Assembly: GCF_006715085.1 (NCBI RefSeq)
Contig: NZ_VFMM01000002.1
Coordinates: 1 to 64,000 of the forward strand
Origin: Kribbella jejuensis
Lineage (GTDB): Bacteria; Actinomycetota; Actinomycetes; Propionibacteriales; Kribbellaceae
Direction of reading: 5' to 3'
Length of the DNA stretch: 64,000 nt
Below are positions 54,444 to 63,488 of the stretch, piece by piece. Numbering within the stretch: position 1 is the first letter of the stretch; the number at the start of each line of letters is the position of its first letter. The notes below the pieces were generated by a model, which saw only the letters and a list, made by a program, of their open reading frames with translations, did not search any database and was not told where the DNA came from. The position numbers and the translations under genes are program-made.

Positions 54444-55436
54444 ATGTCACGCAACCGCAGCCCACTGCTGGACCGGCCCGGCGCCGTCGAGGCCGACGGA
54501 CTCGACGCCGGTGTCGCCGCGCACTACGGCTCGGACCTGCGCGAACAGCGCGCGCTGGTCGCCGGTGAGGCGTTCGTCGACCTGTCGCACCGCGACGTCG
54601 TCACCATCACCGGCCCTGACCGGCTGACCTGGCTGCACGCGCTCACCACGCAGTACTTCGAGGGGCTCAAGCCGGGTACGTCGACCACCGCGCTGCTGCT
54701 GTCGCCGACGGGACACGTCGAGCATGTTATGTACGGCGTTGACGACGGGGAGACGTTCTGGTTGCACACCGAGCCGGGGGCTGCCGCGGCTTTGGTGGAG
54801 TGGCTGCAGAAGATGGTGTTCATGTCGCGCGTCGAGATTGCCGATGTCACCGACGAGTACGCGATCATCTGGCGCTCCGGGCCACCGCAAGGCGAGCACC
54901 TGACCCGCAGTGGTGAGGATTCGCTGGGCGGGCATGAGGTGTTCCTGCCGCGGGCCGAGTTGGCGAAGCTCGAGGGGCCCGCGGCGGGTGTGTGGGCGTA
55001 CGAGGCGCTGCGGATCGAGGCGGGCCACCCGCGGTTCGGCCTGGACACCGACGAGCGGGCGATCCCGAACGAGCTCGGCTGGCTCGGGATCGGCGTACAT
55101 CTGAACAAGGGGTGCTACCGCGGGCAGGAGACGGTCGCGCGGGTGCACAACCTCGGTCGTCCGCCGCGGCGGCTGGTGCGGTTGCACCTGGACGGTTCGG
55201 TGGATCGGCTGCCGGCGCACGGGGATGCCGTGCAGGCAGGGGAGAAGCAGGTCGGGTTCATCGGGTCGGCGGCGCGGCACCACGAGTTCGGGCCGATTGC
55301 CCTGGCCGTGGTGAAGCGCAGTGTGGACCCGGAGACGGCGCTGGAGATCGTCGCCGAGGACCAGCCGACCGTGACGGCGACGCAGGAAGTTCTGGTCGAC
55401 CCCGAGGTCGGCCTGCACGTCCGCTCGCGTTTGTAA
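54444..55436 (+). CDS. ygfZ: YgfZ/GcvT-family tRNA-modifying / Fe-S assembly factor
   Basis: 330 residues. GcvT-like fold with the YgfZ motif 'NKGCYRGQETVAR' (around Lys222, Cys224). Folate-binding proteins of this type support Fe-S cluster enzymes such as MiaB. In Streptomyces it often neighbours Fur and DsrE genes; here the LLM oxidoreductase is divergent 111 bp away. Confidence 0.93.
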   Translation: MSRNRSPLLDRPGAVEADGLDAGVAAHYGSDLREQRALVAGEAFVDLSHRDVVTITGPDRLTWLHALTTQYFEGLKPGTSTTALLLSPTGHVEHVMYGVDDGETFWLHTEPGAAAALVEWLQKMVFMSRVEIADVTDEYAIIWRSGPPQGEHLTRSGEDSLGGHEVFLPRAELAKLEGPAAGVWAYEALRIEAGHPRFGLDTDERAIPNELGWLGIGVHLNKGCYRGQETVARVHNLGRPPRRLVRLHLDGSVDRLPAHGDAVQAGEKQVGFIGSAARHHEFGPIALAVVKRSVDPETALEIVAEDQPTVTATQEVLVDPEVGLHVRSRL

Positions 55437-55439
55437 GGC

Positions 55440-56687
55440 TCAGACCGGCGAGCGGAGCCGGCGGCCGGTGGCGGGCAGCGATGCCTTGCTGGCCAGGCCG
55501 AGGGTGCCGAGGAACTGTTCGAGGCTGAAGGCGGCCATGCCGAGCGCGACCGGGTTGCCGGGGACCTTCGAGGCCTCCACGGTGAGGTCGGGCAGCGAGC
55601 CCGGCAGCACGTGATCCGGTAGTTCGGACCGGACGGCCGGGATCAGCCACTCGCTCAGGGCCGCCGTGGTCCAGCCGGTGAGCGTGATGTGCGAGATGTT
55701 CAGCAGATTGACCAGGTCCCCGAGCGCCGCGGCCAGGTAGTGCGAGGTACGACGAGCCAGCTCGGCCAGTGCGCTGTCGCCGCGGGTCAGCCCGTCGGCG
55801 ACCGCGGCGACGAACCCGGGCTGCTGCGCTTCGCGCAGCGCCGGATGATCCGGATCGATCTCGGCCAGCGTGGTCTGCAGGCCGCAAACACCCAGGTACG
55901 CCTCGACGCAGCCGCGCCGACCGCACCGGCAGAGCCGGCCGTCGAGCTGGAGCAGGGTGTGTCCCCACTCGCCCGCGTTGTTCGTCTCGCCGCGCAGCAG
56001 CGCGCGGTCGATGACGATGCCGGCGCCGACCCCGGTGCCGAGGTTGACCACGGCCATGCTCTTCGTGGTCCGGCCGACGCCGAACCAGAGTTCCGAGAGT
56101 GCGATCGCCTTCAACGGGTTGTCCACGTACACCGGCAGGCCGAGACGCTCGGCGAGCAGGGCCTCGATGGTCACGTCGTGCCAGTCCCAGTTCGGGGCGA
56201 ACACCGAGACGCCGGCGTCCGGCCGGACCTGTCCGGGCATGCTCACGCCGACGCCGGTGATCTGGGCCCGGGTGGTGCCGCCGTCTGCGATGGCCGCGTC
56301 GATCGCGCGGACGATGCCGTCGACGACGTACGTCTGGCCGTTCTGGTGCTCATCGAGCATCACCTGGCTCTGGCCGAGCGGCTGCAGCAACACGTCGTAC
56401 ACTGTCGCGTCGACATACGTCTCGGCGACGTCGATGCCGAGGATCCGGCCGCGGCCGGGGTCGATGGTGAGCCGCTCGTACGGACGGCCGACAGTGTTCT
56501 GTTCGATCGTCGCGATCCGCAGCACACCCTCGGACAGGAACTGGGTCACGAGGGTGGCGACGGTCGCCGGGCTGAGCCCGGTGTGCTTGGCGATCTCCTG
56601 CCGGGTCGAGGGCCCCAGGGTGAACAGTGCGTGCAGCACCTCGAACCGGCTCTCGTTGCGCAGGTCGCGAGATGTCTGCCGCGGCAC
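55440..56687 (-). CDS. ROK-family transcriptional regulator of the galactoside operon
   Basis: 415 residues. N-terminal winged helix 'FTLGPSTRQEIAKHTGLSPATVATLVTQFL', then a sugar-kinase-like fold with 'LGIDVAETYVDATVYD' and the ROK zinc motif 'CRCGRRGCVEAY'. ROK repressors sense sugars or sugar phosphates. It is the last gene of the minus-strand operon that starts with the binding protein, 10 bp from the GH35 gene, and a ROK-type palindrome lies at the operon's 5' end. Confidence 0.93.
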   Translation of the reverse strand: MPRQTSRDLRNESRFEVLHALFTLGPSTRQEIAKHTGLSPATVATLVTQFLSEGVLRIATIEQNTVGRPYERLTIDPGRGRILGIDVAETYVDATVYDVLLQPLGQSQVMLDEHQNGQTYVVDGIVRAIDAAIADGGTTRAQITGVGVSMPGQVRPDAGVSVFAPNWDWHDVTIEALLAERLGLPVYVDNPLKAIALSELWFGVGRTTKSMAVVNLGTGVGAGIVIDRALLRGETNNAGEWGHTLLQLDGRLCRCGRRGCVEAYLGVCGLQTTLAEIDPDHPALREAQQPGFVAAVADGLTRGDSALAELARRTSHYLAAALGDLVNLLNISHITLTGWTTAALSEWLIPAVRSELPDHVLPGSLPDLTVEASKVPGNPVALGMAAFSLEQFLGTLGLASKASLPATGRRLRSPV

Positions 56688-56696
56688 GCTTCCCCC

Positions 56697-59141
56697 TTAC
56701 ACGCTCTCGATCCCGACTGCCCGAAGTTCCGGTGTGCCCGGTCCGTCGACGCCCTGGACGAGCAGCGTCAGCCCGGACCAGCCCGGCGGGATCCACAGTA
56801 CGTCCGGATCGCCGCCGGAGAACGCCGGCCGGTCACCGAGCCAGACCCTGCCGAGGCACTCCCCGGACGCCCAGCCGGTGACCCGGACCTGGGCACCGTC
56901 CGGCCGGACCAGCACTCCATTCTCCAACGATGGAAGCTCCAGGTCGAGCCACGCCTCCTCGCCCGGGCGGAGCGTCAGCGGCAGTTGGAGCTCGGTGCCT
57001 TGCTCCCGGCGCAGTGCGAACGCGCCGAGTAGCTCGTCGTCCTGGACCGAACACGTCCACCCGAGTACCGGGCTCAGGGTGAGCAGCTCGGCGCGGAGGC
57101 CGCCGGCGCTCGGGTCGTGCGGAAGCGTCACCGAGAGCTGCTTGGTCCCCGCCGGCAGCAGCACCCAAGGATCCTCGACGTGAACCGTCCGAGGCTCTCC
57201 GTCGTCGATGCCGACCGCGACCGGACCGTGCAGGTCCTGAAGGTGCAGGGCGGCCGCCGACTCGGCTTGGACCCGACGCTTGTAGGTGATCGGAGTACCG
57301 ACGCGGGTGCTGCTCCACCCGGTCAGGCCTCGCACTGGAGCCGGGGTGCCGGCCCAGTGGCCGTCGACTGTCCAGAGCGCCGAGATGTCGTGCGTCTCGA
57401 CCACGTTCCACACCGAGCCGAGGCCGCGCAGGGCGCCGAGCCGCAGCGACGGCAGTCGTACGTCGTCGAAGTTCGCGTGACCCCAGATCTCGACCGTCGC
57501 CGCGAGCGCACCCTCCAGCCCGCGGACGTCGATCCGCTCCGTGGCGCCGAAGCCGGACAGCGTGTGGACGCGGCCGCCGATCGACAGGTTCACGATGTCG
57601 GACGCGCCCGCGACGAGCAGTTCGCCGGTGAGGTCGGTGGTGGTCGTGTATGTACCTCGTCCGCGGTACACGCCGAGCGACTCCAGCGTCGGCGGTTGCT
57701 CGTGTGTACCGGCCGGGATCGACGGCGCCACCGACGTACGCCGCCGTACCGTCACGTCAATTGTGCCGGCGGCCGCCGGGTCGTCGACCTCCGGCGGTGG
57801 CTCGACCGTGACCACGACGCCTTCGACGATCCGCGACGACCCGACCGGCACCTCTTCCGTACTGTTGCCGACGACAACGGTCACCGGAACCGACGAGCAG
57901 AACAACAGACCCTGCCGCGAATCCATCAGATCGGCCGACGCCAGCCGGAGCGTGGTCTCGCCGAGCGGCAGGTCGAGCAGCATCAGCGGACAGGAGTCCG
58001 CCGGCACCGCGACCGGCACGCCCTCGACGATCGCTCGCCCGTCCTCACTGCCGAGATTCGGTACGGCGACCAACCGTCCACCGCCGTCCAGGTTCAGCAC
58101 CGAATGCGACGAGCTCGTCGGGAAGTCCGTGGCGATCTCGAGCGGTTCACCCGGTGTGGCGGACGCCAGCCGCGGGCCGAGCGCCTTCAACACCCAGGAC
58201 AGCACCTGCGCCTCGGCGTACTCCGGTCGTTCGACACCGGTCGACGACACGTACCCGCCGAAGTCGTATCCGTGGCTCATGAAGTTGCCGGGCCGTCCCC
58301 AGTTCCCGCAGGACGGGGTGTATCCGAAGTTCCAGCCCGAGGACTGCAGGTACGGCGCGATCAGCGACGCGCCGCTCGCGAGCAGCCGGCGGAGTGTGCG
58401 GTGCCGTCGGTTCGTCTCGGTGACGAGCAACGGCAGCCCGCGTTCGGCGAGCAGTTCGGAGTACCGCCGTACCTCCTCCTCGACGAACGGTGAGTCGTCG
58501 TTCGGGTAGAAGTTGCACGCCGGTACGACGCCCTGCACATCTCCGGTGGCGCCGAAGAGATCCCCTTGCCCGGAGCAAGCGATCAGCGGTACGTCGATGC
58601 CGTGGGCAACTGCTTGGTCCCGCAACGCCTCGAGATAGCCGGGCCGGTCCGCGCAGTCGAAGAAGTCGAGCTCGTTCTCGAGCTGGACCATGATCACTGC
58701 GCCGCCCGCACCGTGCTGACGGTCGGCGAAGATCGGCAGCACCTGGTCGAACCAGTCCGTGACGGCCCCGAGGAAGCGGGGTTCGTTCTGTCGGACCCGC
58801 AGCGAGGGGTCGAGCCCGAGCCACGCGGGCAGTGCACCGCCGTCCCATTCCGAGCAGATGTACGGACCCGGCCGGGCGATCACGTACAACCCGACTTCGT
58901 ACGCGAGATCCAGGAACGCGGCGACGTCCCGCCGGCCCTCGAAGGACCAGCGGCCGGGGGAGAGTTCGTGGAAGTTCCACGGCAGGTACACGTCGACACA
59001 CGTGTAGCCCGATCGCCGTACCTGCTCGAGGCGCTCCCGCCACTGCTCCCGCGGCAGCCGGAAGTAGAACAGCGACGCGCACAGCACCACCTGCGGCTTG
59101 CCGTCGATCGTGATGCCGCGAGCATCCAGAGAAACTGTCAC
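56697..59141 (-). CDS. Glycoside hydrolase family 35 beta-galactosidase
   Basis: 814 residues from GTG 59141. N-terminal TIM barrel with 'ARPGPYICSEWDGGALPAWL' and the acid/base in 'VQLENEL' (Glu157); the nucleophile strand is 'VTETNRRHRTL' (Glu242). The rest is beta-sandwich modules as in GH35. No signal peptide, so it acts inside the cell on imported galactosides. Its GTG overlaps the permease stop (GTGA). The neighbouring ABC genes supply the substrate. Confidence 0.92.
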   Translation of the reverse strand: MTVSLDARGITIDGKPQVVLCASLFYFRLPREQWRERLEQVRRSGYTCVDVYLPWNFHELSPGRWSFEGRRDVAAFLDLAYEVGLYVIARPGPYICSEWDGGALPAWLGLDPSLRVRQNEPRFLGAVTDWFDQVLPIFADRQHGAGGAVIMVQLENELDFFDCADRPGYLEALRDQAVAHGIDVPLIACSGQGDLFGATGDVQGVVPACNFYPNDDSPFVEEEVRRYSELLAERGLPLLVTETNRRHRTLRRLLASGASLIAPYLQSSGWNFGYTPSCGNWGRPGNFMSHGYDFGGYVSSTGVERPEYAEAQVLSWVLKALGPRLASATPGEPLEIATDFPTSSSHSVLNLDGGGRLVAVPNLGSEDGRAIVEGVPVAVPADSCPLMLLDLPLGETTLRLASADLMDSRQGLLFCSSVPVTVVVGNSTEEVPVGSSRIVEGVVVTVEPPPEVDDPAAAGTIDVTVRRRTSVAPSIPAGTHEQPPTLESLGVYRGRGTYTTTTDLTGELLVAGASDIVNLSIGGRVHTLSGFGATERIDVRGLEGALAATVEIWGHANFDDVRLPSLRLGALRGLGSVWNVVETHDISALWTVDGHWAGTPAPVRGLTGWSSTRVGTPITYKRRVQAESAAALHLQDLHGPVAVGIDDGEPRTVHVEDPWVLLPAGTKQLSVTLPHDPSAGGLRAELLTLSPVLGWTCSVQDDELLGAFALRREQGTELQLPLTLRPGEEAWLDLELPSLENGVLVRPDGAQVRVTGWASGECLGRVWLGDRPAFSGGDPDVLWIPPGWSGLTLLVQGVDGPGTPELRAVGIESV

Positions 59142-60049
59142 TTGACCCCTGCGCTTCCGCCGCTGATGTCCATCTCGTACAAGTACCGCTGTCCCAGGTA
59201 GTACACCAGGATCATCGGCAGCGTGAGCAGGATCGACCCCACCATCACCAGGTTCCAGGGTGGCGCCTGCAGCGCTTGCGACGTACTGGTGATGTACTGC
59301 ACGCCCAGCGCCAGCGGCATCTTCGACTCGTCGTTCAGGTAGATCAACGGGCCCATGAAGTCACCCCAGGTCGCGGTCAGCGTGAAGATCCCGATCGCGA
59401 TCAGTACCGGGGCCAGCATCGGCAGCATGATCCGCCGGTAGATGCCGAAGAAGCCCAGGCCGTCGACCATCGCGGCCTCGTCGATCTCGCTCGGCAGCCG
59501 GGAGACGAACTGCCGGACCAGGAACACGTTGAACGCGTTCGAGAAGAAGTTCGGCACGATCAGCGGCAGGTACGTGTTCACCCAGCCGAGGTCCTTGAAC
59601 AGGATGAACTGCGGGATCATCGTGATCTGCGAGGGGATCATCATGGTCGCGATCACCACGATGAAAAGGGCGTTCTTGCCCGGCGCCCGCAAACGCGCGA
59701 ACGCGTACCCGACCAGCCCGCTGGACAGCACCTGGCCGAGGACCGCCCCGGCCGAGATGATCATCGAGTTCAGCAGGAACCGCTGCATCGGCAGTTCGGT
59801 GCCGAACACGCGGGTGAAGTTCTCCCAGTGGAATTCGCGCGGGAGGATCGTGAACGTGTTCGCGTTCACCGTCTGGTCGCTGGACAACGCGATCGAGACC
59901 ACGAACACCAGCGGTACGCACAGTACGGCGGACACCAGGATCAGTGTCGCGTAGGAGAACGGTGTCGCGCGGAACACGCCGACGACCCGCTCCCGGCTGC
60001 GTGTGCGTTCCTGCTGCCCCGGTGCGGCAGCGGAGATGACGGTGGCCAT
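59138..60049 (-). CDS. ABC sugar transporter permease (MalG/UgpE type)
   Basis: 303 residues with six hydrophobic helices and the EAA loop 'EAAMVDGLGFFGIYRRIMLP' that docks on the ATPase. Family CUT1 inner-membrane subunit. Begins directly after the first permease's stop. No ATPase gene is in this operon, so it probably uses a shared MsiK-type ATPase, as is usual for actinobacterial CUT1 systems. Confidence 0.94.
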   Translation of the reverse strand: MATVISAAAPGQQERTRSRERVVGVFRATPFSYATLILVSAVLCVPLVFVVSIALSSDQTVNANTFTILPREFHWENFTRVFGTELPMQRFLLNSMIISAGAVLGQVLSSGLVGYAFARLRAPGKNALFIVVIATMMIPSQITMIPQFILFKDLGWVNTYLPLIVPNFFSNAFNVFLVRQFVSRLPSEIDEAAMVDGLGFFGIYRRIMLPMLAPVLIAIGIFTLTATWGDFMGPLIYLNDESKMPLALGVQYITSTSQALQAPPWNLVMVGSILLTLPMILVYYLGQRYLYEMDISGGSAGVK

Positions 60050-60937
60050 TCACTTCACCTCGGTCTCGTAGAACACCCAGCGGCGGGCGGTACGGAAGGC
60101 GAGCAGCGTGAACCCCAGGATGACCAGGAACAGCATCCACGAGATCGCCGAGGCGTACCCCATCTTGTAGAACGAGAACGCCTGGTCGAACAACAGCGGG
60201 ACCATCGTCTGGCTGGCGTTGTTCGGGCCGCCCTTGGTCAGGATGTAGACCTGGGAGAACACCTGGAACGCACCGATCAACCCCATGATCAGGTTGAAGA
60301 AGATGATCGGGGTCAACTGCGGGATCGTGATGCTCCAGAACTGCCGGATCCGGGAGGCGCCGTCCACCTCGGCGGCCTCGTACAGCTCGCGGGGAATGCC
60401 TTTCATTGCCGCAAGCAGCAGTACGGTCGCGCCGCCGGCGCCCCAGACGGACAGCAGGATCAGCGCCGGCTTCACCCACACCGCCTCCAGCAACCAGGAC
60501 GGGCCGGGGATCCCGAAGATGTTGAGTACGTCGTTCAGCGGGCCGGAGGGCGCGAGCACCATCTTGAAGATCATCGCGGTGGCGACCAGCGGTACCAGGG
60601 TCGGCAGATAGATCAGCGTCCGGAACACCTTGCGGGCACGAACCTGCTTGTTCAGCAGGTTCGCCAGCCACAGCCCGATCACCAGTCCGAGCGGGACCGA
60701 GATCGCGGCGTAGTAGAACGTGTTCCACAACGCCTTCCAGAACACCGGATCGTCGGTGAGCAACCGGGTGTAGTTCTGCAGCCCGACCCACTTCGGCGGC
60801 GTGAACGAGTCCCAGTCGGTCAGCGAGATGTAGATCGACGCGATCATCGGCCCGAGCAGGAAGACCAGGAACCCGATGATCCACGGCGAGGCGAACAGGT
60901 AGAACCAGAGCGCCTCGCGGCGGCGCAGCCTCGACAT
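60050..60937 (-). CDS. ABC sugar transporter permease (MalF/UgpA type)
   Basis: 295 residues. Starts 'SRLRRREALWFYLFASPWIIGFLVFLLGP'; six helices; EAA loop 'EAAEVDGASRIRQFWSITIP'. Its ATG overlaps the binding-protein stop by one base (TGATG). The matching second permease follows at once. Predicted partner of the family 1 binding protein at 60937. Confidence 0.94.
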   Translation of the reverse strand: MSRLRRREALWFYLFASPWIIGFLVFLLGPMIASIYISLTDWDSFTPPKWVGLQNYTRLLTDDPVFWKALWNTFYYAAISVPLGLVIGLWLANLLNKQVRARKVFRTLIYLPTLVPLVATAMIFKMVLAPSGPLNDVLNIFGIPGPSWLLEAVWVKPALILLSVWGAGGATVLLLAAMKGIPRELYEAAEVDGASRIRQFWSITIPQLTPIIFFNLIMGLIGAFQVFSQVYILTKGGPNNASQTMVPLLFDQAFSFYKMGYASAISWMLFLVILGFTLLAFRTARRWVFYETEVK

Positions 60938-62238
60938 CAGGCCGGCTTGACGATGGACTCGAGCTGCTTCTGGATCGCGGTCAGCGCGGTCCGCGCGTCC
61001 TGCTTGCCGAGCCAGAAGTCGGCCAGCCCGTCGTCGAACGCCTTCTGCATCTCGTTCCACTGCGGGATGAACGGCGCCCGGTAGACGAACCCGCTCGACT
61101 CGCCGAACACGTTCATGTTCACCGGCTTGGTCATCCACGACGGCTTCAGGAACGCGTCGCTCTTCTGTACGTCGAGGTTGGCCGGCACGTCCTGACCGGT
61201 CGCGATGATCTGCTGCTGCGCATCCGGCGAGGTGAGGAAGTCGATCGCCTTGAACGCCGCGGCCGGGTTCTTCGCGGTACGGGAGATGGCCAGTCCGCTG
61301 CCGAACGCGGTCACCGCCTGCTGCTTGCCCTTCCACAGCGGCGCGATGTCCCAGTCGATCTTCGACTTGGTCAGGCCGCCGATGCCCCAGAAGCCGGTGG
61401 TGTTCACCGCGACCTTGCCGTTCGCGAACGCCTGGTCGCCGCCGACGTCGGCGCCCATGTTCGCGTAGTCCTTCTGGGTCGGTACGACGTTGTGCTTGAA
61501 GATCAGGTCGCCGGCCCACTGCAGCGCCTCGACCACCTCGTCGCTGGCAACCGCGGGCTTGCCGCTGTCGTCGATGATCTTCCCGCCGTTCTGGTACACG
61601 AAGCTCCACCACTGCGCCCACCAGCCGGAGCCTGCGTAGCCCCACTGCTTGCCGGGGATCGTGAGCTCCTTGAACGCACTCAGCGCGTCGTCCCAGGTCC
61701 AGTCGGCGCTCGGCGCCTTGAGACCCTTCGCGCTGAACAGCGCCTTGTTGTAGAAGACGATCATCGCGCCGGAGCGGTCCGGGATCGCGTAGACCTTGTC
61801 CTGGTACGAGTACAGCTTGCCGATCGAGCCGAACCGCTTCTCCAGGTCGAGGCCGGCCTTGCTCGCCAGGTCGTCCAGCGGCTGGATCTGGTTCTTGCTC
61901 GAGTACACGTTGACGCTCTCGGCGACCTGCATGATGTCCGGGCCCTTGCCGCCGGCGATCATCGTCTGCACCTTCTGCGCGTACCCGTCGTTCGGGATCA
62001 GCTGCAGGGTGATCTTGAGCTTCGGGTACTTCTGCGTCAGCAGGTCGATCCGCTTCTGGTACGTCGTCTTGTCGTTCTCGCCGCCCCACACCGTCATCAC
62101 CAGGCCGGCGGCCTCGGCATCGCCCGAGGCGGTGGCGGTCTTGTTGTCGGATCCGCAGGCCGTCAGCGTGATGACGCCGGCCGCCAGTCCCAGTCCGAGA
62201 AATCCACGCCGCCCGAGCCGGGTGCTGTCCATCGTCAT
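60937..62238 (-). CDS. ABC extracellular sugar-binding lipoprotein (family 1)
   Basis: 433 residues. Combined Tat and lipoprotein signal: 'GRRGFLGLGLAAG' then lipobox TLTAC with Cys28. Mature part has family 1 solute-binding features 'VMTVWGGENDKTTYQKRID', 'IAGGKGPDIMQV' and 'GWWAQWWSFVYQNGGKIIDDSG'. First gene of the operon binding protein - permease - permease - GH35 - ROK. The GH35 gene suggests a beta-galactoside or arabinogalactan oligomer as the ligand. Confidence 0.95.
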   Translation of the reverse strand: MTMDSTRLGRRGFLGLGLAAGVITLTACGSDNKTATASGDAEAAGLVMTVWGGENDKTTYQKRIDLLTQKYPKLKITLQLIPNDGYAQKVQTMIAGGKGPDIMQVAESVNVYSSKNQIQPLDDLASKAGLDLEKRFGSIGKLYSYQDKVYAIPDRSGAMIVFYNKALFSAKGLKAPSADWTWDDALSAFKELTIPGKQWGYAGSGWWAQWWSFVYQNGGKIIDDSGKPAVASDEVVEALQWAGDLIFKHNVVPTQKDYANMGADVGGDQAFANGKVAVNTTGFWGIGGLTKSKIDWDIAPLWKGKQQAVTAFGSGLAISRTAKNPAAAFKAIDFLTSPDAQQQIIATGQDVPANLDVQKSDAFLKPSWMTKPVNMNVFGESSGFVYRAPFIPQWNEMQKAFDDGLADFWLGKQDARTALTAIQKQLESIVKPA

Positions 62239-62255
62239 CGCTGACCCTCCTGCAT

Positions 62256-62290
62256 GTTGAACCCTGAGGGTTTCTGTTCAACCCTGGGGG
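62256..62290. promoter_or_regulatory. Direct-repeat operator candidate for the galactoside operon
   Basis: GTTGAACCCTGAGGG (62256) and GTTCAACCCTGGGGG (62276) match at 13 of 15 positions, exactly 20 bp apart (two helical turns), just upstream of the binding-protein gene. The first copy also contains the inverted AACCCTGAGGGTT. Likely regulator-binding site. Confidence 0.5.
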
Positions 62291-62301
62291 ATTTGGGTGG
62301 C

Positions 62302-62314
62302 GGTTAAACTAACC
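62302..62314. promoter_or_regulatory. ROK-type palindrome upstream of the galactoside operon
   Basis: GGTTAAACTAACC is a GGTTA-AAC-TAACC inverted repeat 64 bp upstream of the binding-protein gene. Similar GTTA..TAAC sites are bound by ROK repressors. Assigned to the operon's own ROK regulator by inference. Confidence 0.5.
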
Positions 62315-62432
62315 ATTGGGATAACCCCTGACAAGACCTCACGCCCCGAAAACCCAAACCGTGATTCTTTGGCGCGCGGCAAGTGGACAAGATCATTGGC
62401 AACTGGATGTTTTGCGCCTGTACAGTTCAGCC

Positions 62433-63437
62433 GTGACCGAACCTGTGATCGTGGCCGACGTCGTCCGCAGCAACTTCGTCGAAGGACACCACCGCGGCTC
62501 CGTGGTCGTGACCGACCCGGACGGCACCGTCGCCTGGTCGGTCGGCGTCGTCGACGAGCCGATGTTCCCGCGCTCGTCCAACAAGCCGATGCAGGCGCTC
62601 GGCATGCTCCGTAACGGGCTCCCGCTCGAAGGCAACCTGCTCGCGCTCGCCGGCGCATCCCATTCCGGCGAGCAGTTCCACCTGGACGGCGTACAGGAGA
62701 TCCTCGCCAAGGCCGGGCTGGACGCGTCGGCGCTGCGTACGCCGCCGGCGTACCCGGTGGACGAGACCGCCCGGGATGCCTGGGTCCGCGCCGGTCGTAC
62801 GCCGGAACGCATCGCGATGAACTGCTCCGGCAAACACGCCGCGATGATCCTCACCAGCACGCTCAAGGGCTGGCCGATCCACGACCCGGCCACCGAGAAC
62901 GACCCGCATGCGCAGTGGGGCGCCGACGACTACCGCTCGCCGAACCACCCGCTGCAGCGGGAGATCCGCACCGCGATCGAGGACTCGGCCGGCGAGAAGG
63001 TGTCCCACGTCGCGGTCGACGGCTGCGGCGCCCCGATCTTCGCGATCAGCCTCGCCGGGCTGGCCCGCTCCTTCGGGCTGTTCGCAGCGGCGGCACCGGA
63101 CACGTACGAGGGCCGGGTGGCGCAGGCGTTCCGCGACTTCCCGCAGTACGCCAGCGGAAGCACCCGCGACGAGACCGAACTGATCCGCGGCGTCCCCGGC
63201 CTGTTCTGCAAGATCGGCGCGGAAGGCGTCTACGCCGCAGGCCTCGCGGACGGCCGCGGCATCGCCATCAAGATCGAAGACGGCGACAACGCCAAACGAG
63301 CCCGCCAGGTAGTCATGGCCGCCACCCTCCGCCACCTAGGCATCGGCGAGCCCGTGATCGACAAGCACATCGAGCTGCCCGTCATCGGCGGCGGTGTCCA
63401 GGTCGGCTCCACGCGCCCGAGCGCACTCTTCGCCTGA
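62433..63437 (+). CDS. Asparaginase (type II-like, PF06089 family)
   Basis: 334 residues from GTG 62433. 'SSNKPMQALGMLRNG', 'GEQFHLDGVQEILAKAG' and 'AMNCSGKHAAMILTS' are signature blocks of the asparaginase-II-like family (PF06089) common in actinobacteria and distinct from E. coli AnsB. Hydrolyses L-asparagine to aspartate and ammonia. Cytoplasmic. Divergent from the galactoside operon; the frame stays open upstream without similarity. Confidence 0.92.
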   Translation: MTEPVIVADVVRSNFVEGHHRGSVVVTDPDGTVAWSVGVVDEPMFPRSSNKPMQALGMLRNGLPLEGNLLALAGASHSGEQFHLDGVQEILAKAGLDASALRTPPAYPVDETARDAWVRAGRTPERIAMNCSGKHAAMILTSTLKGWPIHDPATENDPHAQWGADDYRSPNHPLQREIRTAIEDSAGEKVSHVAVDGCGAPIFAISLAGLARSFGLFAAAAPDTYEGRVAQAFRDFPQYASGSTRDETELIRGVPGLFCKIGAEGVYAAGLADGRGIAIKIEDGDNAKRARQVVMAATLRHLGIGEPVIDKHIELPVIGGGVQVGSTRPSALFA

Positions 63438-63488
63438 CCTTTCCGGAACCTTTTCGTCGCAGGACGCCGATTGGTTACCGGAGAACGT

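Noticed and set aside
59276..61084. 602-codon plus-strand frame across the galactoside permeases
   Set aside because: Arg/Asp/His-rich antisense shadow; the minus strand carries two permeases and a binding protein.
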